NCBI GenBank assembly: GCA_947499255.1
Contig: CANMNF010000002.1
Span: forward strand, 260,430-324,429
Source of the DNA: an uncultured Sphingomonadaceae bacterium
Lineage (GTDB): Bacteria; Pseudomonadota; Alphaproteobacteria; Sphingomonadales; Sphingomonadaceae
Reading direction: 5' to 3'
DNA length: 64,000 bases
A program made the position numbers and the translations under genes. Shown here piece after piece: positions 63,857 through 64,000 of the stretch (positions are counted from its first letter, which is position 1; each line of letters starts with the position of its first letter). The notes below the pieces were generated by a model. It saw only the letters and a program-made list of their open reading frames with translations. It was not told the origin of the DNA and made no database searches.

Positions 63857-64000
63857 ATGACACGCGCGTCCGATCCTACTCCCCCTTTGCGCATTTTGCA
63901 TGTGCTTGATCATTCCTTGCCGATGCATTCCGGCTATGCCTTTCGCACACGCGCGATTTTGAAAGGGCAGGAAGCCGATGGCTTGGTGGTGCATGGGATA
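63857..64000 (+). CDS. Glycosyltransferase, exosortase A-associated (partial)
   Basis: The first 48 codons of a gene cut by the window edge. After a short leader it reads LRILHVLDHSLPMHSGYAFR and then TRAILKGQEADG, which strongly resembles the N-terminus of family 4 glycosyltransferases associated with exosortase A/PEP-CTERM loci. AGGAG lies upstream of the ATG. It is divergent from the small membrane protein gene with a 75-base gap. Identification rests on the N-terminus only. Confidence 0.78.
   Translation, partial: MTRASDPTPPLRILHVLDHSLPMHSGYAFRTRAILKGQEADGLVVHGI

Noticed and set aside
1-64000. tRNA, rRNA, riboswitch, phage and insertion-sequence genes
   Set aside because: I looked for the TTCGA-type T-loop with paired arms, transposase and integrase motifs and found none that I could support.

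Overview
The window is a GC-rich alphaproteobacterial chromosome segment. The mix of genes (short Wza-type exporter with BY-kinase, AtrB/AtrD-like type I exporter beside an exopolysaccharide locus, cysD-cysNC, intracellular PHB depolymerase, exosortase-A-associated genes) fits Sphingomonadales best, probably Erythrobacteraceae. That placement is inferred from gene content and is not proven. I see no tRNA, rRNA, CRISPR array, phage or intact insertion sequence.

Region 1 (about 1.0-33.6 kb) is a large exopolysaccharide (EPS) locus. It opens with a complete type I secretion system (tolC, divergent ABC transporter, HlyD-type adaptor). Next come an outer-membrane beta-barrel protein, a Wzz/BY-kinase co-polymerase, a Wza-type lipoprotein, glycosyltransferases, a Wzy-like polymerase, a Wzx-like flippase, an ExoY-type priming transferase, a pyruvyl transferase and an FAD oxidoreductase. 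Three different sulfotransferase-like genes are interspersed, and the locus ends with cysD-cysNC, which makes PAPS. The simplest reading is a sulfated, possibly pyruvylated, Wzx/Wzy-dependent EPS. Two related clan GH-A-type glycosidases are embedded. One carries C-terminal RTX repeats and no Sec signal, so it is a likely type I cargo; the other has a Sec signal peptide. A 190-residue protein made almost wholly of RTX repeats is a second likely cargo.

Region 2 (about 33.7-61 kb) is mostly housekeeping: Xaa-Pro aminopeptidase, an EF-hand protein with a two-component system, M1 and M13 peptidases, a HerA-like ATPase, PabB-PabC fusion, aminotransferase, RluA-type pseudouridine synthase, ArfB-like factor, L33, LolA, exonuclease III, GTP cyclohydrolase II, RecQ, small lipoproteins, UppP, an MsbA-like ABC transporter and PHB depolymerase. 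A gene-free stretch at 48.3-48.75 kb holds a strong terminator and a long inverted repeat.

Region 3 (61-64 kb) is the edge of an exosortase-A-type EPS locus: acyltransferase, O-antigen-ligase-like protein, a small membrane protein and the start of a glycosyltransferase.

A TGC-rich imperfect palindrome (about TGYYGCAYYGCASMA, containing CTGC-N3-GCAG in its best copy) recurs upstream of the beta-barrel gene, two sulfotransferases, the ExoY-type gene and cysD, and also upstream of phaZ. It resembles PhaR-type sites and may tie carbon storage to EPS production.
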